Source: Trematomus loennbergii (lineage: Eukaryota; Chordata; Actinopteri; Perciformes; Nototheniidae). From it: a DNA stretch of 64,000 nucleotides. Made by a program: the position numbers and the translations under genes. Below the pieces are notes generated by a model. That model was not told the DNA's origin, did not search any database, and saw only the letters and a program-made list of their open reading frames with translations. The stretch covers positions 97,001 through 161,000 of the forward strand of contig JAAOOA010000610.1 in the NCBI GenBank assembly GCA_012861695.1, in the 5' to 3' direction. Of the stretch, positions 23,633 to 39,500 are shown piece after piece (the stretch's first letter is position 1; each line of letters begins with the position of its first letter).

Positions 23633-24790
23633 AGGTATTGAAGAAATATGCAAACGTTTCCATCAAAATATTAAAACGTATTTAAAGTATTAAAATGCAA
23701 TAAAAAGAGGTGTGTTCAACAAATGTATGTTGTCCAGGGTGTGCCACACCATGGACAACAGTATTCAACCCGGTGTGGTCCGTTTGCATTAGTCAACAAT
23801 ACACAGAAGGATTGTGGGTACTTTTTTTCACCTGGTTATTTTCCAGTACCTCTTCAATCAAATAACACAAAGGAAAAACGAAGAAATTTGACTTTTTTTA
23901 AAATTATAATCAACCATTGGTTTATATATATAAATATAATTTAGATTGTTGTTTCCCAACAAAAACAAATAATCATTCATTTTATATGAATTGCATTGAA
24001 ATCTGAGATGCAGGTGATAAACATGTCTGTATTCACCATGCTGCCACTTTGAGTTTCACGCCATGCTGAATATACTCTATGCAAGAACTATATTGAATAG
24101 AGTGCTATATATATATATATATATATATTCTATCTCTGTAATCTTAACTATATCTGATAACTCAGCCTCCTTTCGTTAAAACAGAGGATGGATGTCTTGT
24201 TTATCAGCAAATAGTACTGTTGAGTACATTTTAGGTTTGTACGTTTACGTCCATGTGAAAGATGAAACATAAGTAGTGTCCCTGTCCATTAAACACCTTG
24301 TTCCCATAACCAGAAGATTAGTGATGGTACTTTTCCCAATGAATCATGTCGCCAAGAGGCCAAGACTACGCTCATCACTTTGAAGCATTCCTAAATCAAA
24401 TCTGTGCTAAAGTTTTTGAACAAAACACAAACAATAACCAAAGCAGGACTATAGGGTCAACAGAAAAGAGCAAGTTCAGCCCGTTGGTCATCCACACACC
24501 AGGTGCCGTAAATACCTGACCACATCCATGTGATCATTGAATGATATACAACTGTGTGTGGTTCAAACAAATAAGTAGAATACCAGGAAGAATAAGCAAC
24601 GGCAACAATCTGTGGATTAAAATGTAATAATAATGCATCAATATTATTTACTAAATGTATTGATATTTAAAAAAGGTGTACAAAACAAGGACACCACACA
24701 TGATTATTTTCCAATTACAGTATATTTATTTAAAGAGAGCAACTCAATTGTGATATCAGTTAATCAAATGTGTGTAGTGTACGGGTGTGT
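23633..24790. other. Gene-free AT-rich stretch
   Basis: No exon-like sequence was recognised. Bases 23632-23728 match 63870-63975 and, more weakly, 63724-63812, a dispersed repeat. An (AT)n tract lies at 24108-24128. Confidence 0.5.
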
Positions 24791-24794
24791 GATG

Positions 24795-25570
24795 TGTCAG
24801 CAGGGCCGGACTGGGACCATAGCAGGCCGGGAATCATACACCCAGCCAGGCCACTACTAGTTTAGTTTGGGGGCGTTTTGCTGGATGTATCATCAATATT
24901 TACAACGTTGCTGCCCGTAGTGATAGCCCTACAGTTTGAATCTACTACTTAAATAGAAACATATGGACATAGGATATTGTTAAAAAAAGGTGTGCATATG
25001 TATTTGGGAACCTTTCCATGTGAACATGTTTTATTTGGGGGTGGACCTCAAATGGATTAAACTCTGATCAATAACTATAGTAACTTATTGAGAGAACATG
25101 AACATAGCTTGCTTATACTGTTGTCATTACATTTCCTTTGTTCAGTGTTTTCATAGACATAGCCTATTGAAACAGTTTCCTCTGTACCTGCCAGTTCTGT
25201 CCACTGAGCTCTGCATCTCTCCCTCAGGGCCATCACCATCAGCATCATCTGATAGTGGAACTGAATAAGGAGAACATGTAATCATTACATGAACAACTAT
25301 TTATGAAATAACATTATTCAAGAACATATATTATGCAACACTTATGTTATCACTTAGTTGACCCTGTATTTGCATGGCCTAATACCATAATGATTGTCTC
25401 CCCTTGAGACAACATAACCATCTCAAGTGATTCACTCACAGTATGAGGGGTTTGTAGCCCCACAGTTAGCTGCAGTCTAACGGTTATATTACATATATTT
25501 GCCTTGAGTAACATTAAGGACATGTTTGGGTTTTGTGTAGCCTTATAGTCTCCAGTCACACAGGGCCTGC
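24795..25570 (-). mobile_element. Possible hAT-derived region with one exon-like segment
   Basis: CAGCAGGGCCGGACTGGGAC near 24799 is a hAT-type end. On the minus strand 25191-25262 has an acceptor, an acidic reading frame (SDDADGDGPEGEMQSS) and a GTACAG-type donor, which could be a transposase 5' exon. No DDE or BED domain is visible. Confidence 0.3.
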
Positions 25571-25783
25571 CACTAACTTAGCATTGGACTGAGAAACTGT
25601 TTTGTTGACATTTCGCTGCCTTTTGTTGCAGGATGGGGGTCCATCCTTCCACAATAATTAATCTTGCCGTCAGTTTCAGTCGGTCCAGTCCACACTAATG
25701 TAAACAGCAGCGCGCTGGTCTCGTGAGAAACGGAGAGTGGAACAACCAATCATATCTTCATTATTCTCCTGAAATGTAAATGT

Positions 25784-27500
25784 TGTAGTGCCGAGAGAAG
25801 GGAGTCGGAGGCGGTGCATCGAAGGTGCAAATCTGTACTTTAATGAGCAGCAGAAATGTACATGCTGTCGGGTCGCAGCCCGAGAAGAGAAGAGAAGAGA
25901 AAGCGAAAGGACACACACACAGTAGGTACCCCGGAGGTACCGTCAACATATATGTCCGTGCGGAAACAATACCCCCAACCTGTAGTTCCTGGATTGAATT
26001 ATGTAACCCCGTTAATTAGTGATCACTACACAAGCCCCCCAGAATTCAACCATGGACACAATCCTCGCGTCCGAGAGGAAGCACCACAGGGGCCGAGGAG
26101 GGCGGGGCCGCCGGCGAGGGCCGGGCCATGGAACGGGCCGTCGGAAGGGGCCGCAGGAGAGGGCAGGGGCCCCAACGAGGGCGAGGGCATCCCCACCGGA
26201 GGGTGGGGGCGGGCCGGAACGGGCCGTCGCCAGGGGGCCGCAGAAAGCTGGGTCGCCGTGTTGCGACGTGGGGACAGGCTGAACATCCCGGTGGTCCCCA
26301 GCAGGGAGGAGCGCCGCCCGGCCGCAGGCGAAGGCACAGCGGCGGCGGGCACGAAGTCCTCGGGAGGAAGGAGCCGTGTCCCCGGGAGGAGGGAGCCGTG
26401 GACAGGGGAGAGGCCAGACGGGGCGCCGTCCGAAGCCGCCGCCGAGGCGAACCGTGAGCCGGTTAGAGGAGAGGCCAGGCAGGGTCCGGGAGCGCGCCAC
26501 CCACGGGCCGATGAAGGCGCGGGCGACGTCCGAAGCTGCTGCCGAGGCGAAGGAAGAGGCCAGACAGGGTCCCGAAGCGCGCCACCCACGGGCCGATGAA
26601 GGCATGGGCGACGTCCGAAACCGTAGAGTCGAGGCGAGACGGGGTCCAGAAGCGCGCCACCCACGGGCCGAAGAAGGCGTGTGTGACGTCCGAAGCCGCC
26701 GTCGAGGTGGTGAAAAAGCGAGAGGGTCCACACGAGGCCGACCAGACATGGTCGAACCTCCTCTCAGGCACCAGAAAAAAACTCAAAGGGTCGTCCTGTC
26801 CACGAACAAAAACAGGTGGGCGAAATTGCGAGAGGATCCACACGAGGCCGACCAGACTCGATCGAACCTCCTCTCAGGCACCACAAAAAAAACAGTCGGA
26901 TGGCGATAGCTGCTAGCTGTTGTGGCTAGCTGTCGGTAGCTGTTGGTAGCTGCTAGCCGTTAGCAGTCGTGGCTAGCCGTCAGCGAGCGCAGCCGGACAT
27001 GCAGCCGCATGTCCCGAACAAACCAGGCATGGTCGCGTATCGGCTCCATGGAAGGCTTGCTATCCCCCAGCGCCGAAAAGCCGTGGAAAAGGCGAGCGTT
27101 GTCCGCGTCCATTCCGGAGGGCGCACAGAGCCACAGTCCGCGCGCACGTGGCAGCCACGGACGTCTCCAAGAATCTCCGGCATTTCGAGAAAAACAGAGT
27201 CTGTTCTTTGCCGTGTTCGGTCCAGTCTCGGATCCTTCGCGAGACTAACGTCAGGGTCACCAATGTAGTGCCGAGAGAAGGGAGTCGGAGGCGGTGCATC
27301 GAAGTGCAAATCTGTACTTTAATGAGCAGCAGAAATGCACATGCTGTCGGGTCGCAGCCCGAGAAGAGAAGAGAAAGCGAAAGGGACACACACACAGTAG
27401 GTACCCCGGAGGTACCGTCAACATATATGTCCGTGCGGAAACAATACCCCCAACCTGTAGTTCCTGGATTGAATTATGTAACCCCGTTAATTAGTGATCA
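25784..27500 (-). mobile_element. Small non-autonomous LTR retrotransposon
   Basis: Two direct repeats of about 240 bp (25784-26025 and 27264-27500) are about 97% alike. Read on the minus strand they begin TGATCACTAATT and end GGCACTACA (TG...CA). One base after the minus-strand 5' LTR comes TGGTGACCCTGACG, a primer-binding-site-like sequence starting TGG, and before the other LTR a G-run (CTGGGGGGCTTG) could be a polypurine tract. The 1.24-kb interior is very GC-rich and has about four tandem units of roughly 90 bp around ACCCACGGGCCGATGAAGGC. No gag or pol was recognised. No clear TSD was found. Confidence 0.7.
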
Positions 27501-27857
27501 GTCTAGTCTGACACATAGACTGTATATAAAGGTCTGGTCTGACAGGTGCGTGGTTCTCACTGCGCTTCATACCGGTGCAACTTTGAACACCTTCAATATA
27601 TGCCGCATTAATTGATTTGGCCTGCAGTCACCGCATCTGGGCTGAATTAAACACGCATTATTTTAGTCCTGTGTGTTTATTAGAGGCCATGTCAGCAGGC
27701 CATCATGCCAGCGTTGCGTTCACAAGACATACAAGCCACAAACTGGCAATCGAAACATGCTACAACCTGAGGGACAGTGAATGAGACGCACAGACACAGA
27801 CACCTTGAGGGAGGGAGGGACAGCTGATCGCCATGCAGCAATCAGCTGTTCCCGAGC

Positions 27858-30297
<2,440 letters not shown>

Positions 30298-30460
30298 AAA
30301 GGGCCCATGTCATGGCCATTTCCACTGATCATAATTACATTGTTGAGGTATACTAAAATAGATTTATACTGTGCAATGTTCCAAACTCACATTGGTTTCG
30401 CATACAGCATCTCTGTCAAGCATGTGTATTCAGCAGTATTCACTTTCTCCACTAATTGGT
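30298..30460 (+). repeat. TTAAAGGGCCCATGTCATG element fragment
   Basis: Homologous to 652-815 and 49923-50085. It is followed at about 30465-30555 by a LINE-like 3' tail (TTGACAATAAAGTTCACTTT). Confidence 0.65.
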
Positions 30461-30579
30461 TTTTGTATTCTGGATTGTGGGAAACGGTATTTTGATCTCT
30501 CTGTCTGTACACACAAACTGAAAGATTGACAATAAAGTTCACTTTGACTTTTGAAAGTTTAACATGTATTTCCGTGCAG

Positions 30580-33500
30580 AGTCGAACCGAGAGGCTGTCA
30601 TGTTGGAGGGAGTGAAGCCTCTGCTGGCTTTAGCCAAATCCTATGACCCTCGAGAGCAGCAGGTGGCCTCCTGGGCTCTGCTGCACCTCACACACTCAGG
30701 TAGGGTCACTTCCTTTAAAGGTCCCCTATTATACTGTTTTTCATCAATATATTATAGGTCTCAGATATATACAAACATGTCTCTGAAGTGTTTGGCTCCA
30801 AATACCAAACAGATCATTACAGCATCCCATAATCCCCTCTGTTTCAGCCCTGTTTCAAAAGTGCTGATTCTCTGTCTGTTACTTTAGATGAAAATAAGGA
30901 GCCCCTCCCCACGCCCCTCTGAGAGATGATTGGTTAAAAAGAACACAAAGGTGCTCTAGGAGGAGATTCAGGTGATAAGGCGGGGGGGGGGGGGGGTACC
31001 TTGGTTGGTGATTGGCTGATGGTTACACAAGACAAAACATCGTTATGACATCATAAAGTGGCCAAAATCTGATCAGCTCATTTTCAGACAGGTTTTTATA
31101 GAAATGGATCAAAAAGAGAGAGAATTTTTTCCTGAAACTTTCAGAGTCTCTTTCCACAGAGGGGACACATGTTGATGAAGAAGAGACTTGAAGAAGAGGG
31201 GACACATGTTGATGAAGAAGAGACATGAAGAAGAGGGGACACATGTTGATGTAGAAGAGACATGAAGAAGAGGGGACACATGTTGATGAAGAAGAGACAT
31301 GAAGAAGAGGGGACACATGTTGATGAAGAAGAGACATGAAGAAGAGGGGACACATGTTGATGTAGAAGAGACATGAAGAAGAGGGGACACATGTTGATGT
31401 AGAAGAGACATGAAGAAGAGGGGACACATGTTGATGTAGAAGAGACATGAAGAAGAGGGGACACATGTTGATGTAGAAGAGACATGAAGAAGAGGGACAC
31501 ATGTTGATGTAGAAGAGACATGAAGAAGAGGATTTTGCATAATAGGTGACCTTTAAATCCTCACATATTTAACAAAAGCAGATGTTTTTTTCTGGTGTTA
31601 TGCTCCTCTCTCTTCCTCCAGATTGGTCCAGGAGGCTGCTGGGTGATGCGGGGGGTTTCCCAGTTCTGGTTCTGCTGCTGCAGGGCTCAGACTCAGAGGT
31701 CCAGTTCTACAGCTGCTCCGCCCTCTGCAACATCTCTTCTGCTCGGGAGCTCCACCCGAAGCTGCTCAGCATCGGGAGTCACTTCCTGTTGAAGTCCCTG
31801 CTGACGCTCGCCTCCTCCTCCGTGCAAAATGTAACGTTGAGTTTCTCCTTCCTCAAGATTCAAGGCTTTATTGTCATGTGTACATAGCTACAGTGTAGAT
31901 ATATCAATGAACATCTGAGGTCACACGCTCCTCCAACAGAGCAACACAATAAAACAGATCAAATAGAATTTCATTGCCATTTCTACAGCTTTGAATCATT
32001 TGAATCTATCTTATGTATATACAGTATATTATAAGCCTATATTCATGCTACTGCAGTATTTGTTTACCTTTTTTAAAGAACATTTTAATTTTGTATATTG
32101 TTTATAGTGATTGATATACTATTTTTAATTTAAATTTAATTGTTAACTCTTTTCCACTTTTGAGTATTTGCATTTTAATGTTGAGCACACTGGTCCTGTA
32201 ACAAAAATAATTTCCCAATTTGGGATTAATAAAGTACCTACCTACCTAACTATCTATCTATCTATCGACTGTAGAGGTGAGTTTGAAGGTAAATGCAGAT
32301 GCCTACATACTCTCTCACAGAATGTAAATATTTTCCCATTTCATTTTGCTGATGCTTTTATCCATTGAAATAACAATAAGTGCATGTAACCATGAAGATG
32401 CAAACTCAAAAAGTGTCTATACTAGATGTGAGAAAATGTATTTTAAATACATTTTTACCATTGAAGATAGTACTTGTGTATTTTTAACCTGTTAAGCACC
32501 AAGCCTGTTTTTCATGTTTCAGGCTCGAAAATGACATGCCCAAAACAAATGACTACAACTTAACTTCTAAAAGGGTTATATGAATAATTTCTTTTATCAA
32601 AGCAAGGTTACATCTGTGAGTTGGATGTAGAAGTGTCAGAATCAATATAAATGTTTTTATTTTAAAGAAAATTCAGATTTTACATAGTAAAAAACTGTAA
32701 ATTATAGTGTCCGTCCAAAATTCTTTTTTACAGATAGTGAAAACTACCCTTGGATGATGGGTTAGTAGACTAAAAGCTTTAGGAATCCAAAGTACAACAT
32801 ATAATAAGTACCCTGTATCAAGATTGATGCAAAACAAGTGACATTTGACCTTTTTAGAGAGGTTTAGCCAAAACCACCCCACCTTTGAGGTGATTTGGGT
32901 GAAAATTGTTTTTTTTCCATATCTCTGGCCCCCCTTGCTCGATTTTGATGGTTGACACCTCTTTCTGATCGTTAGAGCCAATAGAATCGAAGGGGGAGGC
33001 TCCCACACACACACATTGTGAAGAGAAAAGGTGGGGGCTGCGCGCATGTAAATGTGCAGCAGAGTGAAGCGATCTCTAGCTCTGGCATTTGGAAACGAAA
33101 AAGCAGTTTTATTGCTTATGGATTATCAGAAATCATTTCAAAGAGGACACAGACACATTGGATGAACCTATGGATTAACTGCAGCATCGTTTTTTATCGT
33201 TTTAATGCCATTGAAGACCAGTTTTGACCAAGGTAAGCCATGTTAGCGTTTCTAGCTACTTAGCTCCACATGTTATGATGTACGCTTTCGTTTATAGCGT
33301 TGCAAATGTTTATCACTGAGTGTTGAGGAGGGCACCACTAGATTCAGTGTCTCCAGGACACAAAAACGAGTGGTTGGCTGTGCATCTAGGATAAGTAATA
33401 AGGGAGTTATTGTGAGTTTAAGTGCCGTTTTAGGTTACATTTTTTCGCTCGTGGCTAATTCAGAGGCTGAGTGTTAGCATTGTGGGGTTTTTTTGGAAAA

Positions 33501-36500
33501 AAAAATTAAAAAGATCAGTTAGCTGAGTTTCTCCCCGTTACATGGATATAAAACATTCATAGTTTTATTAAATATTAAGATTCCTTAGACGTTGTTTCCT
33601 GCAAATGACGCGTTTATCCGCCCGGTACCGGGGGGATGGTGCGTAACAGGTTAACTAAAGTAACTTTTTTAATTTCCCATAATATTTATATTTTGCGTGG
33701 ACTGTGACATGTTGTGTGTGTGAGTGTGAGTGTTTTTCGAGCAAGGCAAGTTTATTTATATAGCACCTTTCAACACAAGGCAATTCAAAGTGTTGCCAAA
33801 GTGGCAATTCAAAGATCTTGTCAAACAAAACAAGCTAATATAGAATAACACAGATATAAAATACATGAATAAAAGTTACAGTGCAGTGTAAGAGATGAAT
33901 AGTTCAATTAAAAGCAGCGTCAAAAAGAAAAGTCTTCAGGCTGGATTTAAAAGTAGACAGAGTTGCAGCCGACCGGCAGGTTTCTGGGAGTTTGTTCCAG
34001 ATACTTGGAGCATAATAACTGAACTTCTCCATGTTTAGTTCTGACTCTGGGGACAGAAAAGTGCACCGTACTTTAACAACAAACTCCTCCTAGGGATTTT
34101 ATCCAATCATCTTCAAATGTTGACAGTAGCATCTCAAGACCTGGCAGATGCAAAGTTAGTGGCGCCCATTTTGACTCTCGCCTGATGGCTATGTGATCCC
34201 TTTCCATGGAAGGTGATTATCTCCTAACGCCAGCTGACACGCTCCAAACGGCCCCAAACGTCACATGATGGTTAATGCTTCGGCCCTGAACAGCTCATCT
34301 CCAAATCTGAGGTGCCGAAACACGATATTGCTGTGACACCAATGGACACGGTCCGATCGCTACCAAATTTCACATGTAATCACCGGTCCATGCCTCAAAA
34401 CATCTACATTACAACAGAATTGTGTCGAAGTCTTTACGTTTGGTGTCAATCATGATGAAGTCCAAGCTATGTAACATGAATGGCATGTCCCCCAAAGAGT
34501 TTATGGAAATCAAAAATAGTCATAATTGTCTATGATAAACTGTGTAGCCGTAATATAGAAACTCAGAGACTTAATGTCCCCTTTAAACCCACCATATGTA
34601 ATCCCACAGCCGTTACGGCATACAATAATGTACTGTATTATAAACGCTTTGTAATCTAGAGCCTTTGCTATAAATCATAATATTATAATATCATATTTTC
34701 CAGTGTTCCCCAAGTGATAAACTTAAGTATAAAATAAAAGTACTTAAGTATTTCCATCTTATTCATCTTTATACTTTTCTAAATCACTTCATCTCTCAGG
34801 TAACTATTTTACTTTTTACTCAGTTACGTTTTTCTTACATTACATTGCATTCTTTTAGATATACTGAACAATTTGTACTAACCCTAACCCTAAACCCTAT
34901 CCATACCATAATTAGGTAATTTTAAATGTGAGTTTTCATTAACTTGTGTCTGTTAAAGGTGGGGTAGGTCATTTTGGAGAAACCAGCTCGAGTGCGCTAG
35001 AATTTGAAAATACACAACCGGAAAAGATCTGCCACTTCCTACAGAGCCCCTCCTCCAACACACACGAACGCACCACATGACACAATGAGGTGCACACATG
35101 GAAGGCTGACAGGCAGGTAGGCCATCCAGTTATTTTAGCCGGGCCGGCTCAGATGATTGGTCGTGCTTTTTACAGTACTACGGCTTCCACAGATGAAATT
35201 CTTGTATGGATTTTTTGTCAAAGCACTTCAGATATTCATTGCTATCGGGATGTTAAGAGCATTCCATGGAATATAACAAAAAGTGTATCTCGAGCCGGTT
35301 TCTCAAACTTACCTACCCCACCTTTAATGGGTTTAGAAATCTTCCTACTTCTCAAGATAAATAAACTATTTGTTAGTGAAACCCTGACAGCGATGATTTT
35401 TTTACCAAAGTTTTGCAGATAATAATTACGCATTTCTATTTAAGTGAGGTTTTAAATGTTTGTGTTGTTGAATCAAAAGCACATCACATAAGGCATATAT
35501 ACATTTTCAGTTTTTATTTGACTCTATTGAGGTGAGTGACTCCATGTTTCAGTCAATACAATTACATGTTCCGCTCTTCACCTCAACATTTGGAGTATTA
35601 AAGTCCCAGAATATTTGACCAGCTTCTATGAACACATTTAAAAAATATATACATATATAATGGAATTGAATGTGTACAGTGAGACAAATATAAAAACACT
35701 TTTATATTTCATACCATGGGTTGTTTTATTTATGAAAGTGTTGATTAAACATACAATGAATAAAAAGAAGTACTTTAGTAACCAAAATGTATACAGTAAA
35801 TAATGTATACTGTATATGTTTACACAGTGAGGCACATGCGTACAAAGATAGATTTGAATTTGTATTTTATTTTTAAATCAAATCCTAATTGTATTGGGCG
35901 AACCTGAGCTCCAGGAGAAAACCCAAAAGTGGATCAGATAGGGTTTCTGGAGCTCAGGTTTTCCAGAAATCCATATTAATAAGGATTAAAAAAAACATCA
36001 AAAAGTCCCTCCTCCATTTACCTCACCTCACTCCACCCTCCAAAGCGTTTTGAGTTCAAGAAAAGCGCTATATAAATATAATTGTTGTATCTTCCCCCTC
36101 ATACGGTGTTCCTGAAGTGCAAGTCAAAACAACATTTCAGAAAACACTTAAACATTTCACATTTTACGGAAAGGGTATTCCTTTAGGAGAACACTTCTTG
36201 TTTGTGATTGGACAGAGCCAGCCAGAGAAGTTGCTGTGATTGGTTGTTTTTGCTGCCAGTCAAGAAATTATGCTTTGTGATTGGTCGCACCCGCCGACAG
36301 CACCACGTATTTCCTGTTTGGTACTGTTCAGCTGTTTCTTCACGAATTGTAAACTGAGTTGGAAAGAATGGAAGAAGAGATGGAACGAAGGATATACATA
36401 CGATGTTATCCTCGACATGCTGTCAACCCATCACGACATCTACATGTCCCTTAGAACCAGGGGTGTAGTGCTGCCGGAGCGCCGCTCCGGTTGTTAGCAT

Positions 36501-39500
36501 CTGGTTAGCTAGCTATGCTAACGTACATAAGGAGTTGTTTCTACAACAAGGTGGAGGAGAGTCCTCTCCTTTCAGACTGAGAGGATCTTATAACTACAGC
36601 TCAGTAATAATAATAATAATAATACATTTGATTTATCACACTTTAAACATAAAAGGTTAAAATAAAATAAATAAATAAAGTAAGTGAGGTCTCCTCAGTC
36701 CTAACTCTTTAAACTGCGCTTTCAGGGTTCTAAGCAGGGGTGTAGTGCTATTTTTATAAGTGCAGGAGCGCACCTATGACCAACAAAAAAGCAACATATG
36801 GACATAGGCTACTATATCAAATGTATTTAGAATTCTATCCATGTGACCCTTTTTTTTGTGGGTGGTGGACCTAACATCCTCTAGGGGGGTCCGGGGGCAT
36901 GCTCCCCCGGGAAGATGATTTTTTTAAATGTTGAAATTAAATGCATCAATCTGCTGCACTTTGAGAGCAAAGTTAGGGACTAAATCTATTGATACATCTC
37001 TCAACAACACCCAAGTGAAACAGTACTGTAAACAGAAGTACCTTTTCTTTATGCATATCTTACTAATCACTCCCCTTTTAAACTGTATTTTAGTTTTACT
37101 GTCCTATAGTATGAGTTGGAATTATTTCATACCTGTTTTTCATTTATTCTCTTATTTTTTATAACTATAATGATAATAAAAAGGTGTGCTTTGGAAATAC
37201 TTGTTTACATAAATGGTGACCAAACCGTTTGAGACCCACTGAGATAGCTTAGACTAAAGTTAACTATCTAAACACTCAGAGTCCTTTAGCTCACTGAGCT
37301 GTAGTTATAAGATCCTCTTAGTCTGACAGGAGAGGACTCTCCTCCACCTTGTTGTAGAAACAACTCCTTATGTACGTTAGCATAGCTAGCTAACCAGATG
37401 CTAACAACCGGAGCGGCGCTCCGGCAGCTGTGACTACCCGATTTGCATCTCTGCCCGATTTGCATTGCGCAAGCGCGAGATGGTCCGCCATATTGGACAG
37501 CTACATACGGCAACCCAAATAGGACATTTGTTTCGCAAAGTAGAAAAAAATAATAAAAAACCCGGCAACATTAATCTGAACAGAGAGAGAGAGTTATTGT
37601 TATTACAACGTGACTTCACTATTATTTAACAAATACTTTTATTGGGTTAATTACATTCTTAGAATAAGTGAGAAATTGATTTAACTTCTGTTAGACAGTT
37701 ATCATACTGAAGAAATATTTACTGTGAATGTATGCAAAAATGTTTGGCATTAATAATTTATATGTAATTACATTAACTATGAATGTCTTTCATTTTATTT
37801 CAAATTAAATACAATTACATAAAAGATTTTCCATAAAAAAGTTGATTGAAGAACACATCTCTGTTATTAGATCAGTAGTTTTCTTATATGACAATTATTG
37901 CTACATTTGAAAGGTCTTTACCAGCTTTGGAATTATATATATATATATATCGTTCAGATTAATGTTGTCTGGTTTTTTTGTTTTCTTTTTCTGCTTTGCC
38001 AAACGCCACTGTGTCAAGTGTCCTATTTGGGTTGCCGTATGTAGCTGTCCAATACGGCAGACCATCTCACGCTTGCGCAATGCAAATCGGCAAAGATGCA
38101 AATCGGGTAGTCACAAGCACTACCCCTGGTTCTAAGGGACATGTAGATGTCGTGATGGGTTGACAGCATGTCGAGGATAACATCGTATGTATATCCTTCG
38201 TTCCATCTCTTCTTCCATTCTTTCCAACTCAGTTTACAATTCGTGAAGAAACAGCTGAACAGTACCAAACAGGAAATACGTGGTGCTGTCGGCCGGGTGC
38301 GGACCAATCACGAAGCGTAATTTCTTAACTGGCAGCAAAAACAACCAATCACAGCAGTGCTTCTCTGGCTGGCTCTGTCCAATCACAAACAAGAAGTGTT
38401 CTCCTTAAAGGAATACCCTTTCCGTAAAATGTGAAATGCTGTAGTGTTTTCTGAAATGTTGTTTTGACTTGCACTTCAGGAACACCGTATGAGGGGGAAG
38501 ACACAACAATACATTATATTTATATAGCGCTTTTCTTGAATTCAAAGACGCTTTGGAGGGTGGAGTGAGGTGAGGTAAATGGAGGAGGGACTTTTGTTGA
38601 TGTTTTTTTGAATCCTTATTAATATGGATTTCTGGAAAACCTGAGCTCCAGGAGAAAACCCTATCTGAGCAAAAAGTGAAGGAGGGAGGGGGGAGGTAGG
38701 AGGAAGGAGGCGAGGTAGGAGGAAGGAGGTGAGGGAAATGGAGGGAGGGAGTTACTGTTGTCCAGCTGGAGCTGGAGCTGAATCACCAGAGTTTCCTCCA
38801 TCTTCTCTGAGGAGGTGTTTCTCGCGTCTTTGGCTTTCTTCCTCATCTCCTTCTCTTGCATCTTGCTTATCATTTTCTGCAAGGCAACGTCTCTATCCTC
38901 AGTCTCCCCTCTCCTGCGAGAGAAGAAACCTCTGCTCTTATTCTTCATGTGAAGACAGAGGTCTTCCAGAAGTTTATTTTCCTCCTCCATCTTTTCCGCA
39001 GTTGTTGCCCAGCTCAGTCTTCTCTGAGCCAGGTCGTCCCTCTGCTCCTCCACCTGTTTCAGTTGTGTCTCCGTCAGATGAAGCTTGATCTCCATGCTCT
39101 GGTGTTTCTGGACGACCTCGTCCTTCTTCTGAGTTACCTCGTTTAATTTGGTCTCTACCAAATTAACCTTGGACTCCCAGCTCTCCTGGTTCTGGGCCAG
39201 GTCTTTGGAGAACTTCTTCTTCTGCTCTTCCAATTGGTTTTCCAACTGCTTGACATCCGTCTCTTTGCGTTGGACAAACTGCTCCCAGTTCAGCTGTTTT
39301 TCAGCCAGGTCTTTGGAGAGCTTCTTCTTCTGCTCTTGCAAATCGTTTTCCAACTGCTTGACATCCGTCTCTTTGCGTTGGACAAACTGCTCCCAGTTCA
39401 GCTGTTTTTCAGCCAGGTCTTTGGAGAGCTTCTTCTTCTGCTCTTGCAAATCGTTTTCCAACTGCTTGACTTGCCTCTTCTTCAGTTTGAGATCCAACTC

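Noticed and set aside
26012..26909. Long overlapping ORFs on both strands, GC-rich
   Set aside because: High GC and tandem 90-bp units reduce stops on both strands. No gag, pol or other domain was recognised, and they lie inside the LTR element.
31023..31540. Repeated short protein ([14 protein letters not shown])
   Set aside because: A 37-bp VNTR inside a MITE. The period is not a multiple of three and all three frames are simply free of stops.
34876..34900. Interstitial telomere repeat (CTAACCCTAACCCTAAACCC)
   Set aside because: Only two to three imperfect units, expected by chance in such a region.
36240..36497. Independent small gene
   Set aside because: It lies in both arms of a foldback element and ends abruptly, so it is a transposon fragment.
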